DNA from: an uncultured Trueperaceae bacterium
GTDB lineage: Bacteria; Deinococcota; Deinococci; Deinococcales; Trueperaceae
DNA length: 64,000 bases
NCBI GenBank assembly: GCA_937873495.1
Contig: CALMXZ010000008.1
Location: forward strand, 186,001 to 250,000
Reading direction: 5' to 3'
In this document: one piece after another, positions 16,029 to 24,850 of the stretch
Layout of the letters: each line of letters starts with the position of its first letter
Numbering within the stretch: the stretch's first letter is position 1
Program-made: the position numbers and the translations under genes
Notes under the pieces: generated by a model
Seen by the model: the letters and a program-made list of their open reading frames with translations, nothing else
Databases searched by the model: none
What the model was told of the DNA's origin: nothing

Positions 16029-17905
16029 CCCCGGCCGAGCTCCCGACGCTCATCGAGCGCCGGCTGGGCGCCCCCGCCGGGCAGGAGGTCGATCTCGCGG
16101 TCGACCTCATCGTCACCGACGATTGGACGACGCCCTCCCTCCTTCCGACGCTCGCCGCGCTCGGCACCACGAGGTCGGCCGCGCCGCTCGTGCTCGTGCG
16201 CGACCACACCGGTCCGGTCGACACTTACGCCGGTGCGGAGCGCGACCGGGTGCTTGCGCTCCGCCAGGTCGAGGAGGAGTTCGCGGCCCGCTTCGGCGCC
16301 GAGCGCATCGCGGGCCAGGGGATCCAGCATCATGCCCTCCCGGCCAGCGGCCGCCTGCGCCCCGGCATGCTGGTACTCGGCAACGACTCGCACACGCCGA
16401 CGTTGGGCGCCCACGGCGTCACGGCGTTCGCGGCACAGCCCACCACCCTCGCCGTGGCGATCCACACCGGACGCTTCGTCGTTCGCGTGCCGGAGACGGT
16501 GCGCGTCGACGTCGTCGGTCGGCTCGGCCAGAACGTCACCGTGCGCGACGCGGCCCTCACCCTGCTTGACCTCCTGCGCGGCGGCGGGTCCGTGCCCCGC
16601 CTGGCCACCGGCAAGGCGCTCGAGTTCGGCGGCCCCGGCCTGGCGCACCTCACCGGTGCCGAGCGCGCCGTCCTGGCCAACGTCACCCCCGAGGCCGCCG
16701 CGCTCACGGCGCTCTTCCCCCTGCTCCCGCCCGCCGCGACCGCGCGCGCCACGTGGCCGGTCGTCACGCTCGACCTCGCGCAAGTGGTGCCGTCGGTAGC
16801 GCGCAGCGGCCAGCCGTCCGACGTCGTGCCGCTCGCGCGGCTCGGCGCCAGGCGCGTGGACCGCGTGTTCGTGGGTACGTGCGCCGGCGGCACGTACGAG
16901 GAGATCGCCGCGTTCGCCGGCGCGCTCGGAGCGCACGCGGCGGTGCCGACCGTCGTCGCGCCCGCCTCCACCGGCGTGCTCGAGCGCCTGAGCGCGGCGG
17001 GCATCGTCGACCAGCTCGAGGCCGCCGGCGTAACGCTGCTCGCGCCCGGCTGCGGACCGTGCTTCGGCTTCGGGATGAAGCGCCTAGAGGACGGCGAGGT
17101 GGCGGTCGTTACCGGGAACCGCAACAGCGTCGGCCGCATGGGCTCGCCGAACGCCCAGATCGTCCTCGCGGCCGGCCGCACCGCCGGGCTGGCCGCCGGA
17201 ACCGGGTGGCTGAACCAGCCGACCGGCGCGAGCGGCATGGACGGGAGCGCCGCGGACGGGCATGATGCGGCCGCCCGCCACGCCGCGGCGCCCATACGCA
17301 CCAACGGTCACGGGCAGGCGACGCCGCCGCACCCGGACCGCCCCGCCGCGCCGACGGTGGTCTGGCCCAGCACTGGCAACGTGGTCAGGCTGCGGGGCCT
17401 CGTCTCCACCGACGACCTGACCCCCTCCAGCGTGCCCGGCGTCGGGACGTCGAGCGACCCAGACCCGCGCGTAGCGCGGCGGCTGCTGCTCCACCACGTC
17501 GACCCGAGCGCAGCCGACCGCCGGCTGGATGGCACCGTCTTCGTGGGAGACGAGAACTTCGGGATGGGTAGCAACCGGGCGTCCTCGATCAGGGCCCTGC
17601 TGCATGCGGGCGTGCGCGCCGTGATCGCCCCGAGCATCGCGCCGCTCTACGGGTCGGGCGCGCGCGACGAGGGGCTGCCTGCCATCACCCTGACCGACGA
17701 GGCGTTCTATGCGGCGCTGACACCGGAGGCGACGGTGGAGTTGGACCTCGCCGCGGGCACCGTGACGGTCCGGGCGGCGACGCCCCCCGGCCGACCGCCG
17801 GCCCTCGACCCGCTCCGCTTCCGCTTCGCCCCCGTAGGCCCCTACGAAGCGGCCGTGCTCGCGGCCGGCGGCGCCGTCCCGTACCTTCGCCTCTCGGGAG
17901 CGTAG
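16025..17905 (+). CDS. Aconitase-family (LeuC+LeuD-like) hydro-lyase, single-chain fusion
   Basis: 626 aa from GTG 16025, which overlaps the upstream TGA (GTGA); the very long frame reaching back to 14573 is a shadow. Residues 1-400 form the [4Fe-4S] domain: VLVRDHTGPVDT, GIQHHALPASGRLRPGMLVLGNDSHTPTLGAHG, then cluster cysteines C286 (GTCAGGTYEE), C343 and C346 (APGCGPCFG). A Gly/His/Pro-rich linker (about 405-450) leads to the swivel domain, with GLVSTDDLTP and ENFGMGSNRASSIRALLHAGVRAVIAPS (LeuD-like). Organisation is closer to LeuC/LeuD than to AcnA. It is too divergent to assign isopropylmalate, homoaconitate or citrate as substrate. The SHMT-like partner suggests a special pathway. Confidence 0.8.
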   Translation: MTPAELPTLIERRLGAPAGQEVDLAVDLIVTDDWTTPSLLPTLAALGTTRSAAPLVLVRDHTGPVDTYAGAERDRVLALRQVEEEFAARFGAERIAGQGIQHHALPASGRLRPGMLVLGNDSHTPTLGAHGVTAFAAQPTTLAVAIHTGRFVVRVPETVRVDVVGRLGQNVTVRDAALTLLDLLRGGGSVPRLATGKALEFGGPGLAHLTGAERAVLANVTPEAAALTALFPLLPPAATARATWPVVTLDLAQVVPSVARSGQPSDVVPLARLGARRVDRVFVGTCAGGTYEEIAAFAGALGAHAAVPTVVAPASTGVLERLSAAGIVDQLEAAGVTLLAPGCGPCFGFGMKRLEDGEVAVVTGNRNSVGRMGSPNAQIVLAAGRTAGLAAGTGWLNQPTGASGMDGSAADGHDAAARHAAAPIRTNGHGQATPPHPDRPAAPTVVWPSTGNVVRLRGLVSTDDLTPSSVPGVGTSSDPDPRVARRLLLHHVDPSAADRRLDGTVFVGDENFGMGSNRASSIRALLHAGVRAVIAPSIAPLYGSGARDEGLPAITLTDEAFYAALTPEATVELDLAAGTVTVRAATPPGRPPALDPLRFRFAPVGPYEAAVLAAGGAVPYLRLSGA

Positions 17906-18048
17906 GGCAGGCGGCGGACGCGCTTCCCCGCCGTCCCCTACGCTCGGACACCGCACCACCGCGGCCACCCTCGACCGAGGCCGGTAGCACCGCCTAGCAC
18001 CTGTCGGCCGCCGCCGCGGCACCGGCGACACTACGCGCCGCCCAGCGC

Positions 18049-18054
18049 TACCGT
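18049..18054 (+). promoter_or_regulatory. -10-like box of comM
   Basis: TACCGT, 6 nt before the GTG at 18061; leaderless spacing, weaker match than the others. Confidence 0.4.
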
Positions 18055-18060
18055 CGCCGT

Positions 18061-19608
18061 GTGTTCGCCGCCGTCTCCTCCGCCACCATCCAGGGCGTGG
18101 ACGCGCTCGAGGTGCGCGTCGAGGCGTTCACGAGCGGGGGCCTGCCCACGTTCACGATCGTCGGGCTGCCGGGCGCCGCGGTGCAGGAGTCGCGCGAGCG
18201 CGTGCGGGCCAACCTGAAGCTCCTCGGGTACCCGCTGCCGCCCAGCCGCATCCTCGTCAACCTGGCGCCGGCCGACGTGCGCAAGGAGGGGCCGGCGCTC
18301 GACCTGCCCATCGCCCTCGCTCTGCTCGCGTCCGACCAGCGCGTGCCCCTGACCGCCCTCGATGGGCTCGTGGCGTTCGGGGAGTTGGCGCTCGACGGCA
18401 GCCTGCGGCCAGCGCGGGGTGGGGTGGCCATAGCGAGCATGGCCTCCCTCAAAGCGCGTTCCAGCGGTGCCCCGGCCCGCGTCCTGGCTCCCATGGCCAA
18501 CGCGGTCGAGGCCGCGCTCGTGCCCGGGGTCACCGTGTTCGCCCCGGCCGACCTGGCCGCCGCCGTCGCCCACCTCACGGGGCGGGCGCCGCTCAGGCCG
18601 GTGGCGCCCGACCCGGCGAGCGCGAGTCCACCGGCCGCGCCCCTCCACGACCTGGCCGGCGTGCGCGCTCAGGCGCTCGCCCGCCGCGCGCTCGAGGTCG
18701 CCGCCGCCGGCCGACACAACCTCCTGCTCACCGGGCCGCCCGGGGCCGGCAAGAGCATGCTGGCGCGCTGCCTGCCCGGCATCCTGCCGCCGCTCACGGA
18801 CGCCGAGGCCATCGAGGTCACGCGCGTCCACTCCAGCGCCGGCCGCCTCCCGAACGGCCTCATGCGCGCTCCACCGTTCCGGCAGCCTCACCACTCGGGG
18901 TCGGAGGCCGGCATCGTCGGCGGCGGAGCGGTGGCGCGTCCCGGCGAGGCGAGCCTGGCGCACCTCGGCGTCTTGTTCCTTGACGAACTCCCGGAGTTCT
19001 CGCGCTCGGTGCTGGAGGCGCTGCGGCAGCCGCTCGAGGAGGGTGTGATCACCATCTCGCGCGCCAGCGGCAGCGTCCGGTTGCCCGCCGCCTTCCAGCT
19101 CGTGGCCACGCGCAACCCCTGCCCATGCGGCTACCACGGAGCCGACGGCGGCACCGACGCGGGAGTCGAAGGCGGTGCCGATAGCGGCGTCCAGCCGTGC
19201 ACGTGCCACCCGGCGGCCGTGGCCCGCTACCAACACCGGGTGTCGGGCCCCCTGCTCGACCGCATGGACCTGCTCATCGACGTGGCGCGCCTCACGGACG
19301 CGGAGCTCGTGAGCGCGCCGCCTGGCGAGGCGAGCGGGGCCGTCGCCGTCCGGGTGGCCAGCGCTCGTGGCCAAGCCGTAGCGCGCCAGGGCGTCGCCAA
19401 CGCTCAGCTCGCCGGCAGGGCGCTCGCCACGCACACGGCGCTCTCGCCGGCCGGGCAGGCGGTGCTCGCCAAGCTCGTGCGCAGCCTCAGGCCGTCCGCT
19501 CGGGCGTACGATCGCCTGCTGCGCGTGGCGCGCACCATCGCCGACCTGGCCGGCGAGGGCACGGTGCTGCCCGAACATCTGCTCGAGGCGGCGGCGTACC
19601 GCGGTTGA
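18061..19608 (+). CDS. comM: YifB/ComM-family AAA+ Mg-chelatase-like helicase
   Basis: 515 aa. ComM is a hexameric branch-migration ATPase that helps integrate transforming DNA. The N-terminal ChlI-like domain has VVGLPGAAVQESRERVRANL-type sequence and NLAPADVRKEGPALDLPIALALL; the AAA+ module has Walker A LLTGPPGAGKSMLA, Walker B VLFLDELPEF and the sensor region LVATRNPCPCGYHG. The following zinc-like cysteine region (PCPCGYHG ... PCTCHP) is split by an extra Gly/Asp-rich run, longer than usual. The C-terminal Mg-chelatase domain ends with SARAYDRLLRVARTIADLAGE. GTG start at 18061. Competence in this organism is plausible but not shown. Confidence 0.93.
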   Translation: MFAAVSSATIQGVDALEVRVEAFTSGGLPTFTIVGLPGAAVQESRERVRANLKLLGYPLPPSRILVNLAPADVRKEGPALDLPIALALLASDQRVPLTALDGLVAFGELALDGSLRPARGGVAIASMASLKARSSGAPARVLAPMANAVEAALVPGVTVFAPADLAAAVAHLTGRAPLRPVAPDPASASPPAAPLHDLAGVRAQALARRALEVAAAGRHNLLLTGPPGAGKSMLARCLPGILPPLTDAEAIEVTRVHSSAGRLPNGLMRAPPFRQPHHSGSEAGIVGGGAVARPGEASLAHLGVLFLDELPEFSRSVLEALRQPLEEGVITISRASGSVRLPAAFQLVATRNPCPCGYHGADGGTDAGVEGGADSGVQPCTCHPAAVARYQHRVSGPLLDRMDLLIDVARLTDAELVSAPPGEASGAVAVRVASARGQAVARQGVANAQLAGRALATHTALSPAGQAVLAKLVRSLRPSARAYDRLLRVARTIADLAGEGTVLPEHLLEAAAYRG

Positions 19609-19770
19609 GCGCGGGGCGTTGGCGCCGCCGGCCGAAGGCCAAAGCACCGGGTCCGTCAAGATGAGAGTCCGGTTACATCCTCATGAGCGGCATGGCGCGC
19701 CGAGGCGTCATCCTCGCGCTCGGATGGGCGAAAGAAGCGAAGCCGTTCCCATTCCGCTTCTTAACGCTTG

Positions 19771-19779
19771 TGCTACTCT
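19771..19779 (+). promoter_or_regulatory. Extended -10 promoter of the cta operon
   Basis: TGCTACTCT: a TGn extension plus TACTCT (19774-19779). No good -35 is visible. Transcription would start about 55-60 nt before ctaC, whose strong Shine-Dalgarno AAGGAGG (19832-19838) shows that this operon, unlike many neighbours, has a leader. Confidence 0.5.
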
Positions 19780-19843
19780 GGCGCTCAGAATCTGGGGCCA
19801 ACCCTTCGCATGCCCCCGTATTCATTTACCCAAGGAGGGAATC

Positions 19844-20959
19844 GTGCCCATGAGGTGGTTGAGGCGGGCGTTGCCCGTCGCCTTTCTCGCGCCATTACTG
19901 GCCGGGTGCTCGCTCGACGGCGTCCAGTCGATCATGAGCCCCGCGGCCAGCATCGCGAGGGAGCAGCACGGTCTGTTCATGTGGACGTGGTACCTGAGCA
20001 TCCCCGTCATGGTGGGTGTGTTCGGCGTGCTCATCTACGTCCTCTTCAAGTACCGGCGGCGCAAGGACGACAAGATGCCGGATCAGTCTCACGGCAACCC
20101 GATGACCGAGGTCATCCTGACGATCGTGCCGATCATCATCGTCATCATGGTCGCGGTGCCGTCCGTGCGCTCCATCTTCCGCACGCAGACCGTCGTGCAG
20201 GCCACGAGCGACGACGTGGTCATCCACGTGACCGGCTACCAGTGGTGGTGGAAGTTCGAGTACCCGCAGTACGGCGTCACCACCGCCAACGAGATGCACA
20301 TCCCGGCCGGCAAGCGCGTCATCCTCCAGCTCAACTCCGGCGACGTCGTGCACGCTTTCTGGGCACCCCGCCTCGCGGGCAAGGTCGACCTCATCCCGAA
20401 CCAGGACAACCGCTTGTGGTTCGACACCGATGCCGACATCAAGGACCAGGACGCCGGCTTCGACGTGTACACCGGTCAGTGCGCGGAGCTGTGCCTCGGC
20501 GCCCACGCCTACATGCGCTTCCGCGTCGTCGTGAGCGAGCAGGACGAGTTCGACGACTGGGTGGCCGACTTCCAGCAGCCCACGGTCGCTACGACCGCCA
20601 CCGACCCGCTCGTCGCCCAGGGTCGCCAGCTCGTCGCCACGAAGGGCTGCATCGGCTGCCACAACATCGGCAACTACTCCGAAGGCATGAAGTTCGGCCA
20701 GCCGCAGTACCCGGACCTCACCAACTTCGGCCTGCGTCACACGGTAGGGGCGGCCGTCCTGGACGCCACGCCCGAGAACGTCGCCACGTGGATCCGCGAC
20801 CCGCAAGAGGTCAAGCCGGGCACGCGCATGCCGACGTTGTGGCAGGCCAGCGATCCCAACCGTGACCAGGAGGCGGCAGCCATCGCCGCTTACCTGCTGA
20901 GCCTTGGCGTCGAGGGCGGCACGCAGGCCATGGCCCAGGCTTCGACTGGAGGCAACTGA
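19844..20959 (+). CDS. ctaC: Cytochrome c oxidase subunit II, caa3 type with fused cytochrome c
   Basis: Lipoprotein subunit II that carries the CuA centre and a covalently bound haem c, feeding electrons to subunit I. 371 aa from GTG 19844, chosen because AAGGAGG lies 5-6 nt upstream; ATG 19850 is an alternative. Lipobox LLAGC with Cys22, then two transmembrane helices (about 44-68 and 88-108). The cupredoxin domain has GYQWWWKFEY and CuA ligands H170, C213, C217, H221, M224 (GQCAELCLGAHAYM). The C-terminal cytochrome c domain has CIGCH at 269-273 and a later MPT segment (TRMPTLW) for the axial Met. The stop overlaps ctaD by 1 nt (TGATG). Confidence 0.96.
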   Translation: MPMRWLRRALPVAFLAPLLAGCSLDGVQSIMSPAASIAREQHGLFMWTWYLSIPVMVGVFGVLIYVLFKYRRRKDDKMPDQSHGNPMTEVILTIVPIIIVIMVAVPSVRSIFRTQTVVQATSDDVVIHVTGYQWWWKFEYPQYGVTTANEMHIPAGKRVILQLNSGDVVHAFWAPRLAGKVDLIPNQDNRLWFDTDADIKDQDAGFDVYTGQCAELCLGAHAYMRFRVVVSEQDEFDDWVADFQQPTVATTATDPLVAQGRQLVATKGCIGCHNIGNYSEGMKFGQPQYPDLTNFGLRHTVGAAVLDATPENVATWIRDPQEVKPGTRMPTLWQASDPNRDQEAAAIAAYLLSLGVEGGTQAMAQASTGGN

Positions 20960-22848
20960 TGGCCACCGCGCAGCCAACCGTCACGACTAGGGGCAAGATC
21001 TTCAACCGCCCGACCTGGACCACCGGCATCGGCTCGTGGCTGACCACCGTCGACCACAAGCGCCTCGGTCTCCTCTACATCTGCTCCGCGTTCCTGTTCA
21101 TGCTCCTCGCGGCGGGCGAAGCCGGCCTCATCCGGCTGCAGCTCCTCACGCCGACGATGAAGATCGTCAACCCGGACCACTTCAACCAGCTCTTCACCAT
21201 GCACGGCGTCACGATGGTGTTCCTCGCCATCATGCCCCTCGGCATCGGCCTGGCCAACTACTTCGTGCCGCTCCAGATCGGGGCCCGCGACCTCGCGTTC
21301 CCGCGCCTCAACGCGTTCGGCTACTGGATCTACGCGCTCGGCGGCCTCATGATCTACACGTCGTGGTTCCTCGGCGGAGCCCCCGACGTCGGCTGGTTCG
21401 CCTACGCGCCACTCACCTCGCTGTCGCACAACCCCGGCCTCGGCGTCGACTTCTACATGTTCGGCCTGTTCATCAGCGGCATCGGCACCACCGGCACCGC
21501 GATGAACCTCATCGTCACCATCATCAACATGCGCGCGCCAGGCATGACGATGATGCGCGTGCCCGTCTTCACGTGGATGATCCTCATCATGTCGTTCATG
21601 GTCATCTACGCGTTCCCGCCGCTCACCATCGCGTTCATCGAGGTCATCCTCGACCGCACGTTCGGCACGCTCTTCTTCGTGCAGGAAGCCGGGGCGCTGC
21701 CCATCTTGTGGCAGCACCTCTTCTGGATCTTCGGGCACCCCGAGGTGTACATCATCATCCTGCCGGCCTTCGGCGTCATCAGCGAGATCATCCCGACGTT
21801 CTCGCGCAAGTCGCTGTTCGGCTACCCGGTGATGATCCTCTCCGGCATCCTCATCGGCTTCATGGGCGCGGCCGTGTGGACGCACCACATGTTCACCACC
21901 GGCCTCGGCCCGGTCGTCAACACCGCGTTCTCCCTCACCTCGTTCGTCATCGGCATACCGACGGGCATCAAGATCTTCAACTGGCTCGGTACGATGTGGG
22001 GCGGCAGTATTCGGTTCACCACCCCGATCATCTACGCGATCGCGTTCCTCATAACGTTCACGCTGGGCGGCATAACGGGCATCATGCTCGCCATGCCGAC
22101 GTTCGACGCCCAGGTGCACGACACCTACTTCGTCGTGGCGCACTTCCACTACGTGATGGGCGGTGGTGCCCTGCTCTCCTACCTCGGGGCGCTGTACTAC
22201 TGGTTCCCCAAGATGACGGGCAGGATGATGTCGGAGCGTCTCGGCAAGATCGCGGCCGTCATCACCGTGATCGGCTTCCACGGCATCTTCTTCCCGCAGC
22301 ACATCGCGGGGCTCCTCGGCATGCCGCGGCGCATCCAGACGTATCCGGCCGGCATCGGCCTCGAGCTGTGGAACGCCCTCTCCACCATGGGTAGCTGGCT
22401 CATGGGCATCGGCCTGATCCTCATCCTCATCAACGTCATCCACGGGCTCACGCGCGGCAAGCGCGTCGGCAACGACCCGTGGGACGCCCGCACGCTCGAG
22501 TGGGAGACCTCCTCCCCCCCGCCCTACTACGACTTCGAGGTCCAGCCCGTCGTGAACTCCCTCGACCCGCTGTGGGCGAGGAAGCACCCCGACGCCATGC
22601 ACGTCACGCCGCCCGCCCCCGACGCCGGCGCGAAGTACGACGCGGGCGGGGTGCACATCCCGGGTCAGTCCTGGTACCCGTTCCTGGCTAGCGCCGCCAT
22701 CATGTTCGGCTGCTACGCGCTCATGTACGACAACTTCATCCTCGCCATCGTCTGCGGCCTGTTCTTCATCTTCACGATCTTCGGGTGGGCCTTCGAAGGC
22801 GTCGGCGGTCACCACGTGCACTTCGACGGTGCCAAGGAGCACGCATGA
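20959..22848 (+). CDS. ctaD: Cytochrome c oxidase subunit I (caa3)
   Basis: 629-aa haem-copper oxidase subunit I with at least 12 transmembrane helices and a further C-terminal hydrophobic region (two extra spans near 570-610), as in caa3 enzymes. Haem a and a3/CuB ligands are visible: FTMHGVTMVFLAIMP, WQHLFWIFGHPEVYIIILPAFG (His-Glu-Val-Tyr with the D-channel Glu and the cross-linked Tyr), THHMFTTG and YFVVAHFHYVMGGG. HPEVY puts it in the A1 type. The K-channel lysine is in PTGIKIFNW. It is an integral proton pump reducing O2. Tightly packed operon: ATG shares a base with the ctaC stop and ctaE starts at ATGA. Confidence 0.97.
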   Translation: MATAQPTVTTRGKIFNRPTWTTGIGSWLTTVDHKRLGLLYICSAFLFMLLAAGEAGLIRLQLLTPTMKIVNPDHFNQLFTMHGVTMVFLAIMPLGIGLANYFVPLQIGARDLAFPRLNAFGYWIYALGGLMIYTSWFLGGAPDVGWFAYAPLTSLSHNPGLGVDFYMFGLFISGIGTTGTAMNLIVTIINMRAPGMTMMRVPVFTWMILIMSFMVIYAFPPLTIAFIEVILDRTFGTLFFVQEAGALPILWQHLFWIFGHPEVYIIILPAFGVISEIIPTFSRKSLFGYPVMILSGILIGFMGAAVWTHHMFTTGLGPVVNTAFSLTSFVIGIPTGIKIFNWLGTMWGGSIRFTTPIIYAIAFLITFTLGGITGIMLAMPTFDAQVHDTYFVVAHFHYVMGGGALLSYLGALYYWFPKMTGRMMSERLGKIAAVITVIGFHGIFFPQHIAGLLGMPRRIQTYPAGIGLELWNALSTMGSWLMGIGLILILINVIHGLTRGKRVGNDPWDARTLEWETSSPPPYYDFEVQPVVNSLDPLWARKHPDAMHVTPPAPDAGAKYDAGGVHIPGQSWYPFLASAAIMFGCYALMYDNFILAIVCGLFFIFTIFGWAFEGVGGHHVHFDGAKEHA

Positions 22849-23468
22849 GCGCCGAAGCTTCCAGCCACGCCGCCTCCGGAGCGGGCGCCCACCCGGCGCC
22901 GTACCGCTCCTCCAAGCTGCCGGACGTCAAGCTGCTCATGTGGGTGTTCCTGGCGTCGGACACCATGTTCTTCGGGTCGCTCATCGGCACGTACCTCGCC
23001 TACCGCGAGCGCAGCCTCGTCGGGCCCTTCCCGCGGGACCTGTTCGACATCCCCCTGACCACCGTCAGCACGTTCGTACTCCTCATGTCGAGCTTCCTGA
23101 TGGTCTTGAGCCTGCACGCGCTGCGCCAGAACGACATCGGCAAGTTCCGCCTCTGGACCGCGGGTGTCGCCTTCTTCGGCGCCATCTTCCTCGGCTTCCA
23201 GGTCTTCGAGTTCACTCACTTCGCGCACGCCGGCCTGAGCATCCACCAGAACCTCTTCGGCACGACCTTCTTCATCCTGACGGGCACCCACGGGGTCCAC
23301 GTGACGGTCGGGGTCATCTGGTTGGTGAGCCTGCTGATCACCTCGTACGTCCGACCCATGAAAGCCAAGGACGCCGTCTACCTGGAGATCGCCGGCCTCT
23401 ACTGGCACTTCGTCGACATCGTGTGGATCGTCATCTTCACGGTCGTCTACCTCGTGGAATTCGTGTGA
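22845..23468 (+). CDS. ctaE: Cytochrome c oxidase subunit III
   Basis: 207 aa from ATG 22845, overlapping the ctaD stop by 4 nt; 20 further upstream in-frame residues are a ctaD shadow. Five transmembrane helices: about 27-48, 66-90, 103-124, 141-164 and 184-206, typical of the short caa3-type subunit III. Recognisable stretches are WVFLASDTMFFGSLIGTYLAYRE, QVFEFTHFAHAGL and ILTGTHGVHVTVGVIWL. It stabilises subunit I and is structural, with no redox centre. Confidence 0.95.
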   Translation: MSAEASSHAASGAGAHPAPYRSSKLPDVKLLMWVFLASDTMFFGSLIGTYLAYRERSLVGPFPRDLFDIPLTTVSTFVLLMSSFLMVLSLHALRQNDIGKFRLWTAGVAFFGAIFLGFQVFEFTHFAHAGLSIHQNLFGTTFFILTGTHGVHVTVGVIWLVSLLITSYVRPMKAKDAVYLEIAGLYWHFVDIVWIVIFTVVYLVEFV

Positions 23469-23484
23469 GCGGGGCGCGAGAGTA

Positions 23485-24645
23485 ATGTCTGACGGCAAGC
23501 ACACCTCCGTAAGCACCTACGTGATCGTCGCGCTGATCCTCGGCGTCATCACCTACGTCGAGTTCGCGCTCGTCGAGTACCCGCAGGCCTGGCTCGGGTC
23601 CGGCTGGACGATCTTCCTGCTCGTAGCGCTGTCGATCGTCAAGTTCGTGATGGTCGTGATGTTCTTCATGCACCTCAAGGACGACGACCGCACGTACTCC
23701 GGCTTCTTCTCGAGCGGCATGTTCATAGCCCTGGCCACGTTCGTCGGTCTCACGGCCATGTTCATCCTGCCCAAGGCGGTCGCCTCGACGCGGCCGGACA
23801 ACCGCGCCGCACAGGAAGCCGGCCACGCCGTGCCGCACGAGCTGCTCGACAACATCGAGACCCGCGGCGCGTCGCGCGCCCCGGCCGAGATCGCGGATAC
23901 GCCCGCCGTCGCCGATCGCAGCGTGAGCGTCGAAGCGCCCACCGCTCCGAACGACGCCTCCACCTACAACGTCACCCCGCCCGCGGGCGCGGCGGCGCAG
24001 GGTGGAGCCACCGCCTCGACCGAGGAGACTGAAGCGACCGCCTCGACCGAAGCGACCGCCGAGGCGCCCGGGGCCGTCGAGGCAGCAGCCGAAGAGACCG
24101 CAACCGAGGAGACCGCAGCAGCCGAGAGCACCGAAGCGGCGACCGAAGCTGACGAGACTGCGAGCGAGGAAGCCCCCGCCGCGGCCGAAGAAGCCAGCGC
24201 CGAGGCGCCGGCCGCCGCGGAAGCTCCGGCCGCTGCCGCCATCAGCTGGGACAAGGACCACGGCGCCGCCGTGTTCAACGCCAACTGCATGGCGTGCCAC
24301 CAGATGACCGGCCAGGGCATCCCGGGCGCGTTCCCGCCCCTCGCGAACCACGCCGTCGAGGTCTACGCGGCGGACGGCGGCCGCGACTACCTGGCCGACG
24401 CCGTTCTCTTCGGCCTGCAGGGCGCCATCACCGTCAACGGCATGACCTACAACGGCGTCATGCCGGCGTGGGGCCACCTCGCCGACGCCGACCTGGCCGA
24501 CGCCCTCAACCACGTCCTCACCGCCTGGGACGACGAGCCCGCCGGCTTCCAGCCGTACGTGGCCGCCGACATCGCCGCCAGGCGCGCCGACGGCCTCAGC
24601 GCCGGCGACGTGCATGCCAAGCGGGAGACGCTCGGCCTCCACTGA
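23485..24645 (+). CDS. CtaF-like subunit IV fused to a cytochrome c domain
   Basis: 386 aa with an unusual three-part architecture. Residues 1-100 are a subunit IV (CtaF/COX4-type) membrane domain with three helices (about 10-30, 42-62, 77-97) and the family motif FMHLKDD. Residues about 130-252 are a low-complexity Ala/Glu/Thr linker. Residues about 253-350 are a class I cytochrome c with CMACH at 268-272, GIPGAFPPLANH and the axial-Met segment GVMPAWGHL. Subunit IV proteins are normally about 90-110 aa with no haem, so this oxidase would carry two tethered haem c domains, here and on ctaC. It starts 17 nt after ctaE with no clear Shine-Dalgarno (GCGAGAGTA). Confidence 0.92.
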   Translation: MSDGKHTSVSTYVIVALILGVITYVEFALVEYPQAWLGSGWTIFLLVALSIVKFVMVVMFFMHLKDDDRTYSGFFSSGMFIALATFVGLTAMFILPKAVASTRPDNRAAQEAGHAVPHELLDNIETRGASRAPAEIADTPAVADRSVSVEAPTAPNDASTYNVTPPAGAAAQGGATASTEETEATASTEATAEAPGAVEAAAEETATEETAAAESTEAATEADETASEEAPAAAEEASAEAPAAAEAPAAAAISWDKDHGAAVFNANCMACHQMTGQGIPGAFPPLANHAVEVYAADGGRDYLADAVLFGLQGAITVNGMTYNGVMPAWGHLADADLADALNHVLTAWDDEPAGFQPYVAADIAARRADGLSAGDVHAKRETLGLH

Positions 24646-24668
24646 AGCCAAGGCCCATCCGGCTGCGA

Positions 24669-24704
24669 AAGGCGTGCCCGCTCCAACCAGAGCGGGCACG
24701 CCTT
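24669..24704 (+). terminator. Terminator of the cta operon
   Basis: Perfect 14-bp arms aaggcgtgcccgct / agcgggcacgcctt (24669-24682, 24691-24704) around an 8-nt loop, 24 nt after the last cta stop and followed by cttcac. Confidence 0.75.
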
Positions 24705-24838
24705 CTTCACGGGGCCATTCATGGGGACGATCGCGACCGCGGCCGGACGACCGGCCGCCCCGGACTACTAACCGCCACGGACGACTAACCGCCCAGGACT
24801 ACCGCCCACCGCGGGCGGCACCTCACGCGGTTTCGGTT

Positions 24839-24844
24839 TAGCAT
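24839..24844 (+). promoter_or_regulatory. -10 box of ctaG
   Basis: TAGCAT, 6 nt before GTG 24851, inside a TTTAGCAT stretch. Leaderless spacing; it separates ctaG from the cta operon behind the terminator. Confidence 0.6.
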
Positions 24845-24850
24845 GACAGG

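Noticed and set aside
14573-17905. One very long open frame read as an SHMT-aconitase fusion protein
   Set aside because: The first 1.4 kb is in a different frame from the SHMT-like gene and translates to Arg/Pro-rich shadow sequence; the real second gene starts at GTG 16025.
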